Assembly: GCF_039523755.1 (NCBI RefSeq)
Contig: NZ_BAAAFX010000006.1
Span: forward strand, 248,001 to 312,000
Reading direction: 5' to 3'
From: Tatumella terrea
GTDB lineage: Bacteria > Pseudomonadota > Gammaproteobacteria > Enterobacterales > Enterobacteriaceae
Length of the DNA: 64,000 nt
This document shows, piece after piece, positions 44,371 to 52,991 of this stretch (position 1 is the first letter of the stretch; every line of letters starts with the position of its first letter). The position numbers and the translations under genes are program-made. The notes under the pieces were generated by a model, which searched no databases, was not told the DNA's origin, and worked only from the letters and a program-made list of their open reading frames with translations.

Positions 44371-45645
44371 ATGACCAGCAGTAACCTGATACAACAATTA
44401 CAGGAAAGGGGCCTGATCGCCCAGGTAACGGACGAACAAGCGTTATCAGAGCGACTGGCACAAGGGCCGATCGCGCTGTATTGCGGCTTTGATCCTACCG
44501 CCGATAGCTTACATCTGGGCCATCTGGTACCGTTACTTTGCCTGAAACGTTTTCAGGATGCTGGCCACACCCCGGTGGCATTAGTCGGCGGCGCAACGGG
44601 ACTTATTGGTGACCCGAGTTTTAAAGCCAGTGAGCGTAAGCTGAATACCGCCGACACGGTGGGCGAGTGGGTGGAGAAAATCCGTCAGCAGGTTGCGCCA
44701 TTCCTGAATTTCGATTGCGGTGACAACAGTGCCATTGCCGCGAATAACTACGACTGGTTTGGCAGCATGAATGTGCTGACCTTCCTGCGGGATATCGGTA
44801 AGCATTTCTCCGTTAATCAGATGATTAACAAAGAAGCGGTGAAACAGCGTCTGAACCGTGATGACCAGGGGATCTCTTTCACTGAATTCTCTTACAATCT
44901 GCTGCAGGGATATGATTTTGCCTGTCTGAACGAGCGCCACGGCGTCAGTCTGCAGATCGGGGGATCTGACCAGTGGGGCAACATTACTTCGGGTATCGAT
45001 CTGACCCGCAGACTGCATCAGAATCAGGTGTTTGGCCTGACGGTTCCACTGATCACTAAATCGGATGGCACCAAATTCGGTAAAACCGAAGGTGGTGCGG
45101 TCTGGCTGGACGCGAAGAAAACCAGTCCGTATAAATTCTACCAGTTCTGGATCAACACGGCGGATGCCGATGTTTATCGTTTCCTGAAATTCTTCACCTT
45201 TATGAGCATTGACGAGATCAATGCCCTGCAGGCAGAAGATGAGCAAAGCGGCAAAGCCCCCCGTGCACAGTATGTGCTGGCGGAACAGGTTACCCGTCTG
45301 GTTCACGGTGAAGAAGGCCTGAGTGCCGCAAAACGGATTACCGCGAGTCTGTTCGCCGGGACCCTGAGCGACCTCAGCGAGGCGGATTTGGCCCAGCTGG
45401 CTCAGGACGGTATGCCTGCGATCACCCTGTCACAGGGCAATGACCTGCAACAGGCGCTGGTAACCGCTGAGCTGGTCCCTTCCCGTGGCCAGGCCCGGAC
45501 GCTGATTTCCTCTAATGCGGTGGCGATCAACGGCCAGAAGCAAGCGGATGCGGAATATCGTTTCAGTGAGGACGACAAACTGTTCGGTCGTTATACCGTC
45601 CTGCGTCGTGGTAAAAAACATTACTGCCTGATCAACTGGCAATAA
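44371..45645 (+). CDS. tyrS: Tyrosyl-tRNA synthetase
   Basis: Class I synthetase charging tRNA-Tyr. 424 aa, the E. coli length, from the ATG at 44371 preceded by GGAG. HIGH-type motif HLGH at residues 48-51, the GGSDQWGNI Tyr-binding segment, a KMSKS-like KFGKT near 230, and a C-terminal S4 RNA-binding domain (last ~70 residues). Followed by a strong terminator. Confidence 0.98.
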   Translation: MTSSNLIQQLQERGLIAQVTDEQALSERLAQGPIALYCGFDPTADSLHLGHLVPLLCLKRFQDAGHTPVALVGGATGLIGDPSFKASERKLNTADTVGEWVEKIRQQVAPFLNFDCGDNSAIAANNYDWFGSMNVLTFLRDIGKHFSVNQMINKEAVKQRLNRDDQGISFTEFSYNLLQGYDFACLNERHGVSLQIGGSDQWGNITSGIDLTRRLHQNQVFGLTVPLITKSDGTKFGKTEGGAVWLDAKKTSPYKFYQFWINTADADVYRFLKFFTFMSIDEINALQAEDEQSGKAPRAQYVLAEQVTRLVHGEEGLSAAKRITASLFAGTLSDLSEADLAQLAQDGMPAITLSQGNDLQQALVTAELVPSRGQARTLISSNAVAINGQKQADAEYRFSEDDKLFGRYTVLRRGKKHYCLINWQ

Positions 45646-45656
45646 CACGTTTATGA

Positions 45657-45682
45657 TAAAGGCCGGTTTCCGGCCTTTTTTA
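45657..45682 (+). terminator. tyrS intrinsic terminator
   Basis: AAAGGCCGG and CCGGCCTTT form a stem over a short loop with a tail of T, 12 bases after the stop. Confidence 0.9.
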
Positions 45683-45713
45683 CATTTCCAATAAGATAAG
45701 ACGTCATCGGCTA

Positions 45714-46577
45714 ATGAAAAATATTCTTGCAATACAATCACATGTTGTCTACGGTCATGCGGGAAATGCGGCCGCTGAGTTTCCGATGCGCAGGATGGGC
45801 GCCAATGTCTGGCCGTTAAATACGGTACAGTTTTCCAACCATACACAATACGGTCACTGGACGGGAACGGTGATGCCGGCCGCACATCTGACCGACATTG
45901 TGAAGGGTATTGCAGAAATTGATCGCCTGAAAACCTGTGATGCCGTGCTGAGTGGTTACCTCGGTTCGGCTGAACAGGGCGAAAAGATCCTGGAAATTGT
46001 CCGGGAAGTCAAAGCAGCCAACCCCGGAGCCTGGTATTTTTGTGATCCGGTCATGGGCCACCCTGAAAAAGGATGTATCGTCGCGCCGGGTGTCGCCGAA
46101 TTCCACTGCCGCTATGCACTGCCTGCCAGCGATATTATCGCGCCGAATCTGCTGGAGCTGGAGATGCTCAGTGAGCGTCAGTTACACACCATCGATGAGT
46201 GTATCGAAGCCTGCCGCGAACTGATTTCCCGCGGACCCCGGGTGGTGCTGGTGAAACACTTATCCCGTGCCGGACGTCGCAGTGATCAGTTCGAAATGCT
46301 GCTGGTAACCGCCGGTGAAGCCTGGCACATCCAGCGTCCGCTGGTGGACTTTGGTGTGCGTCAGCCGGTCGGTGTCGGTGACCTGACCAGCGGACTATTG
46401 CTGGTGGATTTATTGCAGGGCAAATCCTTACCGGAAGCCCTGGAACATGTTACGGCAGCGGTCTACGAAGTAATGATCAAAACGCATCAGATGGGCGAAT
46501 ACGAATTGCAGCTGGTCGCCGCGCAGGATCAGATTGCCCGCCCTGAACAGCATTTCCCGGCGGAAAAAATCAGTTAA
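45714..46577 (+). CDS. pdxY: Pyridoxal kinase PdxY
   Basis: Salvage kinase for pyridoxal, PfkB/ribokinase-like fold. 287 aa, as in E. coli. Begins MKNILAIQSHVVYGHAGNAA; the ATP-site end motif GVGDLTSGLLLVDLL contains the catalytic Asp. It follows tyrS as in E. coli and, with pdxH, makes this a small vitamin B6 neighbourhood. Confidence 0.96.
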   Translation: MKNILAIQSHVVYGHAGNAAAEFPMRRMGANVWPLNTVQFSNHTQYGHWTGTVMPAAHLTDIVKGIAEIDRLKTCDAVLSGYLGSAEQGEKILEIVREVKAANPGAWYFCDPVMGHPEKGCIVAPGVAEFHCRYALPASDIIAPNLLELEMLSERQLHTIDECIEACRELISRGPRVVLVKHLSRAGRRSDQFEMLLVTAGEAWHIQRPLVDFGVRQPVGVGDLTSGLLLVDLLQGKSLPEALEHVTAAVYEVMIKTHQMGEYELQLVAAQDQIARPEQHFPAEKIS

Positions 46578-46590
46578 CTCAGTTAACAGA

Positions 46591-46622
46591 GACCGCCGGT
46601 CAGTCCGGCCGGCGGTCGTTTC
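46591..46622 (+). terminator. Hairpin after pdxY
   Basis: Nine-base arms GACCGCCGG and CCGGCGGTC with a short T-rich tail (GTTTC), 13 bases after the pdxY stop. Probably a modest terminator. Confidence 0.55.
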
Positions 46623-46702
46623 ATGCCCGTTTTTTCTCAAACCCGGGCATCGCTATCCTGAATAAGAGTGTCCGGTTTGCTTACCGGTGAGTAGCGACCC
46701 CG

Positions 46703-47461
46703 TCAGAGTGCTAACCCTCCTGAAACTTCAATCCGTTGTGCGTTAATCCAGTGACTCTCATCGCTCAGCACCATGGCAATAGCATCGCCAATATCATCAG
46801 GTAAGCCGACGCGTCCCAGCGCAGTTTGTGAAGCGATAGCCGCATTGACCTGCTGATTATCCCGGGTCCGTCCGCCACCAAAGTCAGTTTCCACCGCCCC
46901 CGGGGCCAGCACATTCACCCTGATGCGACGTTCACCCAGCTCTTTGGCCTGATAACGGGTGAGGACTTCCATGGCACCTTTGACCGCCGCATAAGTGGCA
47001 GACCCCGGGAAGGTGACGCGCGTCAGGCCGCTGGATATATTAAGAATACGGCCTCCGTCGCGGAGTAAGGGCAGTAATTTCTGAGTGAGAAAATACGGAC
47101 CTTTCAGGTGGACATTGACCAGCGCATCAAAGTCTTCTTCGCGGGTTTCAGTAAATAACTGGTAGTGACCATGTCCTGCATTATTGATCAGGATATCAAA
47201 ATCCTGACGTTGCCAGACCTCCTGTAACACCTGGCGAAGTTGCTCAGCAAAAAGCTCAAACTGTGCGGTTACTCCCACATCCAGGGGTAAGGCGACGGCA
47301 TTTACGCCAAGATCGCGGATCTCTCTGACCACGGCCTCGGCTTCTTCGGCGTGGGAGCGATAGGTCAGAATAATTCCGACGCCACGGGCGGCCAATTTCA
47401 GCGCGCCGTTTTTACCCAGACCACGGTTGCCCCCGGTAATGACTGCAATGCTGTTTTTCAT
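46703..47461 (-). CDS. Short-chain dehydrogenase/reductase
   Basis: 252-aa classical SDR. Cofactor motif TGGNRGLG at residues 9-16, NNAG at 92-95, and catalytic Ser142/143, Tyr156 and Lys160 (TYAAVK). The basic residues after the glycine motif and YRSH near 33-36 suggest an NADPH preference. Substrate unknown. It is transcribed divergently from a LysR regulator across a gap with a large inverted repeat, so the pair probably forms one regulatory module. It occupies the position of gstA in E. coli, suggesting gain or replacement. Confidence 0.85.
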   Translation of the reverse strand: MKNSIAVITGGNRGLGKNGALKLAARGVGIILTYRSHAEEAEAVVREIRDLGVNAVALPLDVGVTAQFELFAEQLRQVLQEVWQRQDFDILINNAGHGHYQLFTETREEDFDALVNVHLKGPYFLTQKLLPLLRDGGRILNISSGLTRVTFPGSATYAAVKGAMEVLTRYQAKELGERRIRVNVLAPGAVETDFGGGRTRDNQQVNAAIASQTALGRVGLPDDIGDAIAMVLSDESHWINAQRIEVSGGLAL

Positions 47462-47495
47462 CGTTTCTCTCCGGCAATAAACTGGCTAAAGGAAT

Positions 47496-47560
47496 TCATC
47501 ATATTGAACACCAGTGATGTGATAAAGTCGCTAAAACAGATATCACTGTTTCAATATGAA
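47496..47560. promoter_or_regulatory. Inverted-repeat operator between SDR and LysR genes
   Basis: CATATTGAACACCAGTGATG (47500-47519) and ATATCACTGTTTCAATATG (47540-47558) are imperfect inverted copies about 20 bases apart. Each is large enough for a LysR dimer, and the pair lies in the 116-base divergent gap. Likely binding sites of the adjacent regulator, by inference. Confidence 0.6.
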
Positions 47561-47577
47561 CAACAATTGGCGGGATT

Positions 47578-48477
47578 ATGGATAAAATACAGGCAATGCA
47601 GGTATTTGTCCGCGTTGCGGAAACCAACAGCTTCACGGCGGCTTCGGACAGCCTGGGGATGCCGAAGGGCAGTGTCTCCAGACAGATACAGGCACTGGAA
47701 AAAAATACCGGCACCCGTTTATTGCAGCGCACGACACGGCGTGTCCGTCTGACGCGTGACGGGGAACTCTATTATCACCGCTGCCTTGAACTGCTGGGTA
47801 TGCTGGAGGATATGGATACCCTGTTCCGCCAGGAACCGTCCACGCTTAACGGGACGGTCAGGGCGGATATGTCGGTCGCGATGGCGACCGGATTCGTGCT
47901 TCCCCGGTTACCGGAATTTCTGCAACAGTACCCTGAATTACGTGTGGAACTGAGCAGCAGCGACAGCCAGGCTGACCTGATCCGTGACGGACTTGACTGT
48001 GTGGTCAGGGTGGGAGAACTGGCCGATTCCGGCATGATGGTACGTCATATCGGGTATCACCGGATGATTAACTGCGCCAGCCCCGGGTATCTTGCCCGTT
48101 TCGGGCTGCCTCTGTCACCGCAAGCGTTAGCACAGCATGCCATGGTTCATTACACACAGTATCTTGGGAAACCTGGCTCAGGATTTGAATATTTTGACGG
48201 CAAAAAAAGCCACTATTTCCCGGTGCCTGGCGCACTGACTGTCAACAGTACCGAAACCTACCGGGCGGCCTGTCTTGCCGGTCTGGGGATCATTCAGGTG
48301 CCGGCAAGAAGTGTCAGCGTATTGCTGGCTCAGGGCGCATTACAGGAAGTGCTTGCAGACTATCCGGCCAGACCCATGCCGGTGTCCCTGCTATATCCTA
48401 ATCGCAGGAATGTTCCTCCACGGGTACGGGTATTTATGGACTGGCTGAGCGGGATTTTACAGGAATACACTGACTGA
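47578..48477 (+). CDS. LysR-family transcriptional regulator
   Basis: 299 aa, N-terminal winged helix (MDKIQAMQVFVRVAETNSFTAASDSLGMPKGSVSRQIQALE, about residues 1-60) and a type 2 periplasmic-binding-like sensor domain. It resembles the large DsdC/YhjC-like group of regulators paired with a divergent oxidoreductase. Inducer unknown. It likely controls the neighbouring SDR gene and itself through the inverted repeats in between. Confidence 0.88.
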   Translation: MDKIQAMQVFVRVAETNSFTAASDSLGMPKGSVSRQIQALEKNTGTRLLQRTTRRVRLTRDGELYYHRCLELLGMLEDMDTLFRQEPSTLNGTVRADMSVAMATGFVLPRLPEFLQQYPELRVELSSSDSQADLIRDGLDCVVRVGELADSGMMVRHIGYHRMINCASPGYLARFGLPLSPQALAQHAMVHYTQYLGKPGSGFEYFDGKKSHYFPVPGALTVNSTETYRAACLAGLGIIQVPARSVSVLLAQGALQEVLADYPARPMPVSLLYPNRRNVPPRVRVFMDWLSGILQEYTD

Positions 48478-48493
48478 CTGGTGCACGGACCAC

Positions 48494-48734
48494 GGCACGC
48501 AGAAAATACGGCTCCGGTATCATTGTCAGGCCAATGTCAGGGAAAATGGCAGGGTTAACGCTAAACAGGGTCTGCGCAAGACACCGGTATGGCTTCCGGG
48601 CAAAGGTCAGAGAGTGCATTGACAGAGAAGGGTGAATTAACACTAAACACGGTCCGCGCAGAATACCGGTATAACTTCCGGGCAACGACCGGAGAGTGCA
48701 TTGACAGAGAAGGGCGGAGATTAACACTTAACGC
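48494..48734. repeat. 82-bp tandem repeat, about three units
   Basis: AGAGTGCATTGACAGAGAAG occurs at 48611 and again at 48693, exactly 82 bases apart. The two best units span about 48571-48652 and 48653-48734, sharing CACCGGTAT/TACCGGTAT, CTTCCGGGCAA and TTAACACTAA/TTAACACTTA. A diverged third copy lies just before (48494-48570). It sits in the ~500-base gene-free interval between the LysR gene and dtpA. The remaining bases (48735-48931) show no gene I can support. Confidence 0.85.
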
Positions 48735-48931
48735 CACGGCCACCGCTCAGACTCCTGTCGTTCGATCGCAGGTTTGCGACCCGCACGGGGCATGACCAAA
48801 TACATCGCCTCTGGAACTGTCAGCGGCATCAGTTTATTGCCGGCTAACCCCTCGACCGGGTCAGCATAGACCGGACAAGCTCCGGGAGCCCCCCGGGCAA
48901 ACCGCCGCAAAATCATTCCCGGGTCACCGGA

Positions 48932-48964
48932 TAAAAAAAAAGCCAGTCAGCAATGCTGACTGGC
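48932..48964 (-). terminator. dtpA intrinsic terminator
   Basis: Ten-base arms GCCAGTCAGC/GCTGACTGGC with a three-base loop, followed on the minus strand by ten T. It lies about 20 bases after the dtpA stop. Confidence 0.93.
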
Positions 48965-48984
48965 CTGGCAGAGCCACGACGAAC

Positions 48985-50448
48985 TTAGTCGCGGATCATT
49001 TTATTCAGCAGTGGTGCTGAAATCAGCATCACGACCGCAATCACTAAGGTACAAACCCCGATCTCTTTGAAGACATGGCTGTAGACACTCAGAGACATCA
49101 GCGGGTCGGTGACATTATCAGGTACTGCCATCAGGCCGGCCACTTTACCGGAAATTACCGCGGCGCAGGCAGTGGTCAGGAACCATGAGCCCATAATGAA
49201 GCCCATCAGACGCTGAGGAACCAGCTGTGCGACCATCGCCAGACCCAGACCGGAGATCATCAGCTCACCGACGCTCTGTAGTGCATAGCTCAGGATCAGC
49301 CAGTTTACAGAAACAATCCCTTGCTGACTGGCATACTGCGCACCCAGCGGCAGCACCAGGAAGGCAGCTGAACACAGGAACATACCGATTGCGAATTTCA
49401 GCGGCATCGGCAGGCTGTTACCCAGCTTGTTGTAAGCCGCCGCCAGCAGCGGGCTGGCAACCATGATCCAGAACGGGTTCAGCGCCTGGAACTGCTCCGG
49501 CTCAAAATGGATCCCCAGGATTTCATGCTGAACGTTACGGATAGCAAAGAAGTTCAGTGAAGTCGGCATCTGCATATACAGCACAAAGAAGACAATCGCT
49601 TCCAGCATCATGATAAATGCAACGATCATTTTGCGGCGTGCCGCACCTTTCAGTGAGAAGGTCTCTTTAGCAAAGACCAGCAGAATACCGATAGCGATCA
49701 CCAGCAGTGCCAACCGGGCAACGCTCTGGTGATGCAGCAGCATAGTGGCGATAGCAATCAGTACTACCACGCTGACCAGGGTCGCGATCAGCTTTCCGAA
49801 ATGCAGCGGCGCAAAATCCGGTGCAGAACCATAGTTCTTCACCAGAGACTTCATGCTCAGGAAGTTAATCAGGGTGATCGCCAGTCCGACAACCGACAGA
49901 GAGAACGCAACGCTCCAGCCGTATTTCGTGGCCAGCCACGGTGTCAGCATCATTGAGAACAGTGAACCGATGTTAATGGACATATAGAACATCGTGAATG
50001 CACCGTCGAGACGGGAATCACCTTTCTCATAGCAGGTTGACAGCAGAGAAGACGGGTTCGCTTTAAACAGCCCGCTACCGACCGCAATGGTTGCCATTCC
50101 GACATAAACCATACTGACGTTATGGCCGGAGAAGGTAATGAAAGCATAGCCCAGAGCCAGCACAATTACCCCGAGGGTAATCACGCGTTTGGTACCGAGG
50201 ACTTTATCTCCCAGCCAGCCACCAATAGCCACCATGCCGTACACCATCGCACTGAACGATGAGAACAGTGTGATGGAATCAGCTTCGGACATGCCCAGTT
50301 GTTTGACCAGGTACACGGCCAGAATAGCCTGTAGCCCGTAAAATCCGAAACGTTCCCACAGTTCGATGGAGAAGATCAGGTAGAACGCTTTCGGTTGCCT
50401 GAATGCGTTCAGGCTGACGGATTCATTATGTTTGTTTGCAGCAGACAC
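48985..50448 (-). CDS. dtpA: Dipeptide/tripeptide permease A
   Basis: Proton-coupled oligopeptide transporter (POT family), 487 aa against 500 in E. coli DtpA/TppB. Very similar: SVSLNAFRQPKAFYLIFSIELWERFGFYGLQ, with the ExxER-type proton motif in IELWERFG, and GELMISGLGLAMVAQLVPQRLMG. About 14 membrane helices. The start codon is GTG at 50448 with GAGG upstream. The C-terminal tail is shorter than in E. coli. Codirectional with nth, as in E. coli. Confidence 0.95.
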   Translation of the reverse strand: MSAANKHNESVSLNAFRQPKAFYLIFSIELWERFGFYGLQAILAVYLVKQLGMSEADSITLFSSFSAMVYGMVAIGGWLGDKVLGTKRVITLGVIVLALGYAFITFSGHNVSMVYVGMATIAVGSGLFKANPSSLLSTCYEKGDSRLDGAFTMFYMSINIGSLFSMMLTPWLATKYGWSVAFSLSVVGLAITLINFLSMKSLVKNYGSAPDFAPLHFGKLIATLVSVVVLIAIATMLLHHQSVARLALLVIAIGILLVFAKETFSLKGAARRKMIVAFIMMLEAIVFFVLYMQMPTSLNFFAIRNVQHEILGIHFEPEQFQALNPFWIMVASPLLAAAYNKLGNSLPMPLKFAIGMFLCSAAFLVLPLGAQYASQQGIVSVNWLILSYALQSVGELMISGLGLAMVAQLVPQRLMGFIMGSWFLTTACAAVISGKVAGLMAVPDNVTDPLMSLSVYSHVFKEIGVCTLVIAVVMLISAPLLNKMIRD

Positions 50449-51007
50449 TTTAACCTCGGTGTGTGTTAACCCTGTTTAACGTCAGGAATTAAGTGCTTTT
50501 CATGCGTAACTTTTCACATGATTTTGTTATGTATTGAGAAACTTGCGTTAGAAAGTGACAATAAAAGCAGGCAGAGCAGGAGCATGATGAAATAGCATAC
50601 AGACTACATTGCGTAGATTTTAAAGTTGTTAACACAGTACTCAATGTTATTAAATATTGGAAAATGGCGAATTTTCCTAAAAGGAGAATAATAAATTCCC
50701 CCGCATAATGCAAAATAATGTTTCTCCGACGCAAAGCCCGCCTTCAGGCTTATGATCAGCATAAAGAAGTATCAAAACACTTAAGTGTAATATCAGATGC
50801 TATGCATCTCCATAAATCCGGATTATGTTTCTGTTCTTCTTTTCTCAAAAATGTGACCACAATGGCAGAAATATTTGTCAGCAAGAGCGGTTTTTTGCTG
50901 ATAAAAAATAAGCGCAGGTGAATAAGCAGGTGAATAAGGTGAATAAAATGGGGGCGGGGGGGGATTTATCAGCCCTGACGGACACAGGGCTGATTCTGAT
51001 CGGCGTG
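50449..51007. other. dtpA upstream region
   Basis: 560 bases without a supported gene, AT-rich near dtpA. It contains three copies of GGTGAATAA (50917-50925, 50929-50937, 50938-50946), a short microsatellite-like run just after the nth end. It presumably holds the dtpA promoter, which I could not assign. Confidence 0.5.
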
Positions 51008-51640
51008 CTATTCGGTTTTTTCGCGGTACTCACATAAGTCCTCAATAATGCAGGACCCACAGCGCGGTTTACGGGCAATACAGGTATAGCGACCGTGCAA
51101 TATCAGCCAGTGGTGGCAATCCACTTTAAATTCAGCAGGAACGACTTTCAGCAGCCTGGCTTCCACCTGGTCGACATTTTTACCGGGGGCAAACCCGGTG
51201 CGGTTGGACACACGGAAAATATGCGTATCCACCGCGATGGTTGGCCAGCCGAAGGCGGTATTCAGCACCACATTGGCGGTTTTACGCCCGACACCTGGCA
51301 GCGCTTCCAGCGCCTCACGGTTTTCCGGCACCTGTCCCTGATGTTTTTCTGTCAGTATCTGGCAGGTTTTGATCACATTGGCCGCTTTAGTATTGAACAA
51401 TCCGATGGTCTTAATGGCCTCCCGGACACCCTCCACACCCAGTTCCAGCATTTTCTGCGGGGTGGGGGCGGCGGCGAATAATCCGACGGTTGCCTTATTG
51501 ACGCTGACATCGGTTGCCTGCGCAGAAAGTAATACTGCAATCAGCAATTCAAACGGGGAGGCAAAATTAAGTTCCGTTGTCGGATGGGGATTGTTTTCCC
51601 GCAAGCGACTGAGAATCTGATAGCGTTTCTCTTTATTCAC
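51008..51640 (-). CDS. nth: Endonuclease III
   Basis: Base-excision-repair DNA glycosylase/AP lyase removing oxidised pyrimidines. 210 aa (E. coli 211). Helix-hairpin-helix LPGVGRKTANVVL with catalytic Lys120; Asp138 in VDTH. The [4Fe-4S] ligands are Cys187, 194, 197 and 203. The start is GTG, sharing one base with the rsxE stop (TAGTG), so translation is coupled to the rsx operon. Confidence 0.97.
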   Translation of the reverse strand: MNKEKRYQILSRLRENNPHPTTELNFASPFELLIAVLLSAQATDVSVNKATVGLFAAAPTPQKMLELGVEGVREAIKTIGLFNTKAANVIKTCQILTEKHQGQVPENREALEALPGVGRKTANVVLNTAFGWPTIAVDTHIFRVSNRTGFAPGKNVDQVEARLLKVVPAEFKVDCHHWLILHGRYTCIARKPRCGSCIIEDLCEYREKTE

Positions 51641-52362
51641 TACGCTTTCCCTGCGGATACCTGTGCCGCCGTCACTGCCGGGCCAGTCACCGTACCTGCA
51701 GCCTGTTCGGCTTTACGCGCGGCACGCTCACGGGTGCGTTGATCGATCAGGTATTTTGCCGCCAGTAACATCCCCAGGCCGATAAACGCACCGGGAGGCA
51801 GCATCGCCAGTAGCATCGGTGAATCGAAGTGAACCACCTGAACCCGTAACACTTTTGCCCACGGGCCAAGCAACTGGTCGGCACCATTAAAGATCGTACC
51901 GTTACCGATAATTTCCCGCAGTGAACCCAGCGTGACCATCGCACAGGTCGCCCCCATCCCGATGGAGAACCCGTCCAGTGCCGACAGGGCAACATTCGAT
52001 TTTGACGCCACCGCCTCGGCACGACCGACCACAATACAGTTGGTCACAATCAGCGGAATAAAAATTCCCAACGACTGATACAGGCTGTGGGCATAAGCAC
52101 TGATCAGCATCTGTACGCAACTGACCACGGAGGCAATAATCATGACATAAATCGGAATACGGATTTCCGAAGGCATCCAGCGGCGTGATAATGAAATTGC
52201 ACTGTTGGTGATGGTCAGTACCAGTGTGGTTGCCAGGCCAAGGCCGAGGGCATTGGTCGCTGTTGACGTTACCGCCAGTAACGGGCAGAGGCCCAGTAAC
52301 TGCACCAGAGCCGAGTTATTTTTCCAGAGGCCTCCGACCAGTAGTTTTTTCGCTTCACTCAT
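51640..52362 (-). CDS. rsxE: Electron transport complex subunit RsxE
   Basis: Inner-membrane subunit with about six helices, 240 aa (E. coli 231); the extra residues are in an Ala-rich C-terminal tail. RsxA and RsxE are homologous channel-like subunits of the Rnf/Rsx complex. Conserved NNSALVQLLGLCPLLAVT and VTNCIVVGRAEA. It overlaps rsxG by four bases (ATGA) and nth by one. Confidence 0.96.
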   Translation of the reverse strand: MSEAKKLLVGGLWKNNSALVQLLGLCPLLAVTSTATNALGLGLATTLVLTITNSAISLSRRWMPSEIRIPIYVMIIASVVSCVQMLISAYAHSLYQSLGIFIPLIVTNCIVVGRAEAVASKSNVALSALDGFSIGMGATCAMVTLGSLREIIGNGTIFNGADQLLGPWAKVLRVQVVHFDSPMLLAMLPPGAFIGLGMLLAAKYLIDQRTRERAARKAEQAAGTVTGPAVTAAQVSAGKA

Positions 52363-52988
52363 GGGTTTCCTCCACAGTCAGGCAGCGATGAAAGTTGGGA
52401 TGGCAGGGTTTGAATATACAGGGTAGTGCGTTTTGTTGCATTCACCACCGCACGGGGTGTGATAGTCGCCCCGGTAAACTGGTCAAAATCCCCCCCGTCT
52501 TTTTTCACCGCAAAATGTTTATCATCCGCGCCGTGCAAAACCACCCCGGAGAAGTGGGTGATCCAGTCAGAAATACGCAGTTCAATTTTATCCCCCAGTC
52601 CCGGGGTTTCATGCTGTTCGGTCACCCTCACGCCCAGTACTTTACCCTGGAAATCGGCACCGACCAGCATCTGAATATTACCGGAATAACCATCGGGGGC
52701 GGTGGTTTCCAGTGCTACCGCGACGGGTTTTCCATCTTTCCTGGCCAGATAGAGGTGGTGCGGGTCCATATTCCCCAGTGCCGGGTTACGGACGATATAG
52801 CACTCCTGCTGTAATTTATTGTTATACAGCGACGGAGGTACCACCTGGTCGAGCAACGTTTTCTGTTCCAGCGCCATCTGATGCTCAACAGTCGGCTTGG
52901 TCACGAGGTTAATGACTGCTGTCATCCCGGTAGTGACCGCAGCAAACACGGCCAGTGTGATGCCATTTTTACGGATAGTATCGAGCAT
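52359..52988 (-). CDS. rsxG: Electron transport complex subunit RsxG (flavoprotein)
   Basis: 209 aa, one N-terminal membrane anchor (about 8-30) and a periplasmic domain carrying covalent FMN on Thr175 of the TGAT motif (FTGATITPRAV). Part of the Rsx complex that reduces SoxR in E. coli and is related to the ion-pumping Rnf complex. It starts three bases after rsxD. Confidence 0.97.
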   Translation of the reverse strand: MLDTIRKNGITLAVFAAVTTGMTAVINLVTKPTVEHQMALEQKTLLDQVVPPSLYNNKLQQECYIVRNPALGNMDPHHLYLARKDGKPVAVALETTAPDGYSGNIQMLVGADFQGKVLGVRVTEQHETPGLGDKIELRISDWITHFSGVVLHGADDKHFAVKKDGGDFDQFTGATITPRAVVNATKRTTLYIQTLPSQLSSLPDCGGNP

Positions 52989-52991
52989 CGG

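Noticed and set aside
48728..48916. 62-aa minus-strand frame as a transposase or gstA remnant
   Set aside because: The translated sequence does not resemble GstA or a transposase family that I can name, and it has no ribosome site.
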